In this document: one piece after another, positions 6,524 through 8,625 of the stretch
Numbering within the stretch: the first letter of the stretch is position 1
Layout: each line of letters starts with the position of its first letter
NCBI GenBank assembly: GCA_003166055.1
Contig: PMWR01000015.1
Location: forward strand, 1-8,625
Length of the DNA stretch: 8,625 nt
Direction: 5' to 3'
Source of the DNA: Acidobacteriaceae bacterium
Lineage (GTDB): Bacteria; Acidobacteriota; Terriglobia; Terriglobales; Acidobacteriaceae
Notes under the pieces: generated by a model
Told to the model about the DNA's origin: nothing
The model's database searches: none
The model's input: only the letters and a program-made list of their open reading frames with translations
Program-made: the position numbers and the translations under genes

Positions 6524-8081
6524 GCCGCACCGCCCTTGGCGCCGATTTCCAATCCGAATCGAAGTTTGCACAGAGCTGTTTCCAAGGAGTCTCAGTAGCT
6601 TTCTCGCAAAACTCAAACACCCACCTGCCAGGACAAATTTCCTTGTCGTTCTTCGCCTTTGGTCGCACCCCATGAAGACTTCCGCTCAACCGTGTCAGTT
6701 TGGCCCTATACAAGGAACCATATCCCCGGCTGGTCTGCGAACCGAAAGCAATGCCCGATCCGTCAGCTAAAAGATCCTTGATGAGAAAGAGCAACAGTGC
6801 GATGGCCACACGGTCCTCGGAATCATCGGTAAACTGTGTGCGGATGATGACTGTGAGTAGTGGACCATTCAGTGCGCGATCGTCGAACTTTGCTCCGTCC
6901 GCGGCAGCGTGTGTAATGCGATCCACGGCTACGTGGTCGGAGCTGACAGCTTCGGCCATTCCGGAAAGGATACAATCGTCAAACTGCACCAACCCGCGGC
7001 GTTCTGTATCCACACCTTCGTCTTTCTTGCTGCCGAAGAGCCACAAGGCCGGGCCAGAGCCAAGCCGCTGAGCTGTGCAGATCTTTTCTGCCCTATGGCG
7101 CAACACTCCACGAATACTCGCGCCCGGAATGAGAGGGTACGCGCCAACTTGACCATGATCAGGCGCGTCCAAGGTCGTCAAGAATGTCGCACCGGGGGTG
7201 CCGGTTGCCACCAGATCCTTGGCAATCGCTTGGGGTGGCGCCCCTTCCTTCACGAGCATCGGGCCGTTGCACGGAATGGAAAGCTCAAACATCAGACGAT
7301 GCAGTGGATGGAGATTGTCTCGATTCGCGCTGTGGATTGGCGCGTCGGTGGACTTCGGAAACACAAAACTGTCTGCGTGTTCAGCTAGCCGTGACTGCGA
7401 ATCAAGGCGATCAGCGAGAAAACTCCGCAGGCCCTCGGGCGTGACGCGATTGAACACTTTGAACTGCACGCTGTCGAGCTTGAAGCGCCCGAAGCCGATC
7501 GACGCCCTGCTCCCGATCGCCAATTCCTCATCCACCAACGCACGCACAGCTTCTCCAAGCAAGACAAGTTCTGCGTCATCCTTCGATTCCCCTTCATAGA
7601 TCAAATGCAAGGGAAAGCTCTGATTCTGAGCTTTGACCACATGTTCAGCGTCGAACTTGGCCAGTTCACTTGCGGCTCCTGTATCAGGGTCGATTCTTAC
7701 GTGATCACGAATCTCAGTGGACGAGGGAGACGCGGACTCAAGGAGGGAATCCATAACCCGAAGCCGGCCCCGGGACGATGGCGTTTTGGCGTGTGCATCT
7801 TTCGGTGCGTATCCAAAGAGGGACAAAAGGACCTGCTTGTCTGCAAACCCAAGCAGCCAATTCTCTCGCTCAAGATGGGCGCGCAAGACTCCGCGCAACG
7901 AGGAACCCGGAATATAGGGCCGCCCGTTCCTTCCCGCCTCCCAACGCAGCACGGGCAGGTCTGTATAAAGGCTCAGACTGTCTGCAGAGCCGATCCGGAA
8001 TCCGGACTTCGGCACGAGCTTGCCGGTCACTTCCAGCCGGAATGGGCCGTAGCTGTTCTCCTGCTCAATTTGGCCCATCAT
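6516..8081 (-). CDS. cas7: Cas7-2x: two fused Cas7 (Csm3-like) RAMP domains
   Basis: The 521-aa protein carries two Csm3-like Cas7 domains in tandem. Domain 1 (about 10-210) has SGFRIGSADSLSLYTDLPVL, then RPYIPGSSLRGVLR (54-67), and ends in SRASIGFGRF (191-200). Domain 2 (about 260-465) has YPLIPGASIRGVLR (315-328) and ends in QTSRGYGSLYRAKL (449-462). In Csm3 an aspartate a little before the IPGSSLKG motif cuts target RNA every six nucleotides; Asp41 of domain 1 sits at that place. Domain 2 has Asp305 and Asp308 in the matching stretch, but the alignment is looser. This matches the Cas7-2x subunit of fused type III-D complexes. Two ATG codons are adjacent; the first (8081) has GGAAGAGG 6 bases upstream and forms an ATGA overlap with the stop of the preceding gene. 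Residues about 466-521 form a C-terminal extension after the second RAMP loop. Confidence 0.92.
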   Translation of the reverse strand: MMGQIEQENSYGPFRLEVTGKLVPKSGFRIGSADSLSLYTDLPVLRWEAGRNGRPYIPGSSLRGVLRAHLERENWLLGFADKQVLLSLFGYAPKDAHAKTPSSRGRLRVMDSLLESASPSSTEIRDHVRIDPDTGAASELAKFDAEHVVKAQNQSFPLHLIYEGESKDDAELVLLGEAVRALVDEELAIGSRASIGFGRFKLDSVQFKVFNRVTPEGLRSFLADRLDSQSRLAEHADSFVFPKSTDAPIHSANRDNLHPLHRLMFELSIPCNGPMLVKEGAPPQAIAKDLVATGTPGATFLTTLDAPDHGQVGAYPLIPGASIRGVLRHRAEKICTAQRLGSGPALWLFGSKKDEGVDTERRGLVQFDDCILSGMAEAVSSDHVAVDRITHAAADGAKFDDRALNGPLLTVIIRTQFTDDSEDRVAIALLLFLIKDLLADGSGIAFGSQTSRGYGSLYRAKLTRLSGSLHGVRPKAKNDKEICPGRWVFEFCEKATETPWKQLCANFDSDWKSAPRAVRHD

Positions 8082-8608
8082 TCCATACCTCTTCCGACCG
8101 TTGAATATTCTCCAGACGGATCGGTCTTCGCTGCCTTCTTCAGTTCACTCTCCAGAACCGTAAGAAAGAACAATTGCGCTGCCTGCCGATGCTCTGCACT
8201 AATGGCGCGTTGCGCCTGGACTGAATCAAAATCCTTACGGCCAGGCAGCTTTTCATGGTCGGTCACCCCATTGCGCGCGACCCACGTCATCCATTCACGT
8301 ACCTCCTGCGATCTGTCGCGAATTTTCCCCGACTTCGACGAAAGCGTCTTCGCAGAGTTCCTTGCAGAGTCAATGAGTGCATCCAGTATTTCAACGTTCA
8401 ACCCGGTCAACTCATGCCACACCGACGGGTGCTTCTGCCTGATCGGGGCTTCGGTTTCATGCCTAAACTCGCAATGAAGATTCCGGTCTGCATTTCGCTC
8501 AAGCTTTAACCATGCAGGGTTTATCGCTACGACGCCGAAGCCTTCATAGGCGCGAACACCTAGCCCTTTCTTCTGACACTGCTCGGTGAAGTCTCGAAGC
8601 CTTACTAG
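8078..8608 (-). CDS. 3' fragment of the Cas7-5-11 fusion (Cas5-like tail plus Cas11-like domain), 5' end broken
   Basis: The minus frame gives 176 residues that begin LVRLRDFTEQCQ and lack a proper start. Residues about 15-30 (GLGVRAYEGFGVVAIN) resemble the C-terminal glycine-rich loop of Cas5-like Csx10/Csm4 RAMP proteins. The rest, from about residue 63, is almost all helical and charged, about the size of a Cas11 (Csm2-like) small subunit. A Cas5 end followed by Cas11, directly before Cas7-2x and Csx19, is what the Cas7-5-11 fusion protein of III-D variants looks like at its C terminus. No separate Cas11 gene is present in the window. Upstream the frame hits TAA at 8615-8617 with no ATG, GTG or TTG between it and the GTG at 8422. 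Starting at that GTG would discard the Cas5 loop, so I treat the gene as interrupted near 8608. The stop TGA overlaps the next start by 4 bases. The Cas11 assignment rests on size, helix content and context. Confidence 0.65.
   Translation of the reverse strand, partial: LVRLRDFTEQCQKKGLGVRAYEGFGVVAINPAWLKLERNADRNLHCEFRHETEAPIRQKHPSVWHELTGLNVEILDALIDSARNSAKTLSSKSGKIRDRSQEVREWMTWVARNGVTDHEKLPGRKDFDSVQAQRAISAEHRQAAQLFFLTVLESELKKAAKTDPSGEYSTVGRGME
8088..8095 (-). promoter_or_regulatory. Ribosome binding site of the Cas7-2x gene
   Basis: GGAAGAGG on the minus strand lies 6 bases before the ATG at 8081, inside the end of the preceding gene. It supports the first of the two adjacent ATG codons as the start. 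Confidence 0.55.
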
Positions 8609-8625
8609 GGCGTGTTAACACTATC
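8608..8625. mobile_element. Possible insertion-sequence end at the right edge
   Basis: The last 18 bases, GGGCGTGTTAACACTATC on the plus strand, follow a CTAG (8605-8608) and contain the perfect palindrome GTGTTAACAC (8612-8621). The coding frame of the Cas5/Cas11 gene is intact up to this point and meets a stop right inside it. Some IS5-family elements have short ends of this style and insert at CTAG-like or TA targets, so this may be the terminal inverted repeat of such an element. The transposase and the other end would lie outside the window, so the identity is unproven. A contig or assembly junction would look the same. Confidence 0.35.
8612..8621. repeat. Perfect 10-base palindrome GTGTTAACAC
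   Basis: The ten bases read the same on both strands. They supply the in-frame TAA that closes the Cas5/Cas11 frame from upstream. The palindrome lies within the possible insertion-sequence end; alone it could also be a protein-binding site. Confidence 0.6.

Noticed and set aside
6524..6673. N-terminal extension of Csx19 by 50 residues
   Set aside because: It lies over the end of the Cas7-2x gene and reads as a basic shadow frame. The ATG at 6523 gives the expected family start and length.
7605..8477. 290-codon plus-strand frame
   Set aside because: It is antisense to the well-supported Cas7-2x gene and the Cas5/Cas11 fragment. Its product has no recognisable domain and the opposing proteins have clear RAMP motifs.

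Overview
The window is almost entirely one minus-strand operon encoding the back half of a type III-D CRISPR-Cas effector complex. The order in the direction of transcription (high to low coordinates) is: a 5'-broken 3' fragment with a Cas5-like tail and a helical Cas11-like domain; a double Cas7 protein (521 aa); a Csx19-like subunit (211 aa); a large Cas7 protein with an insertion (TIGR03986-like, 794 aa); an unrecognised 748-aa protein with C-terminal membrane segments; and a Cas6 crRNA-processing endoribonuclease (334 aa). This set and order fit the III-D variant with fused subunits known from Synechocystis (Cas10, Cas7-5-11, Cas7-2x, Csx19, Cas7-insertion). Cas10 is not in the window and would be expected upstream, beyond the right edge.

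The genes are packed tightly. Successive overlaps are 4, 8 and 11 bases, then there is a 14-base gap before the membrane-protein gene, then a 4-base ATGA overlap into cas6. No promoter is visible inside the operon, so transcription must start to the right of the window, unless the right-hand break has replaced it. The membrane-protein gene has its own ribosome binding site and sits between two core cas genes, so it is most likely a dedicated part of the system. It is the strongest candidate here for something undescribed: a large soluble region with no CARF, HEPN or nuclease motif that I can recognise, then helices, three probable membrane spans and a proline-rich tail.

The right edge (about 8605-8625) looks like a junction. 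The Cas5/Cas11 frame reads cleanly down from about 8608, but just upstream it meets a TAA inside a perfect palindrome (GTGTTAACAC), next to a CTAG tetranucleotide. This resembles an insertion-sequence end inside the cas7-5-11 gene, but the window stops too soon to prove it.

The left 251 bases lie downstream of cas6. They hold a small hairpin and two weak opposing partial reading frames, with no CRISPR repeats and no cas1 or cas2 in view.

The host is a bacterium of moderately high GC by eye, with Shine-Dalgarno-like sites. Fused III-D systems occur in several phyla, so I do not assign one. The Cas proteins would form a crRNA-guided, RNA-targeting complex: Cas6 cuts the precursor crRNA, the Cas7 units coat crRNA and target and cut target RNA, Cas5 and Csx19 organise the complex, and the missing Cas10 would signal or act on DNA. 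The membrane protein may be an output of that signalling, by inference only.
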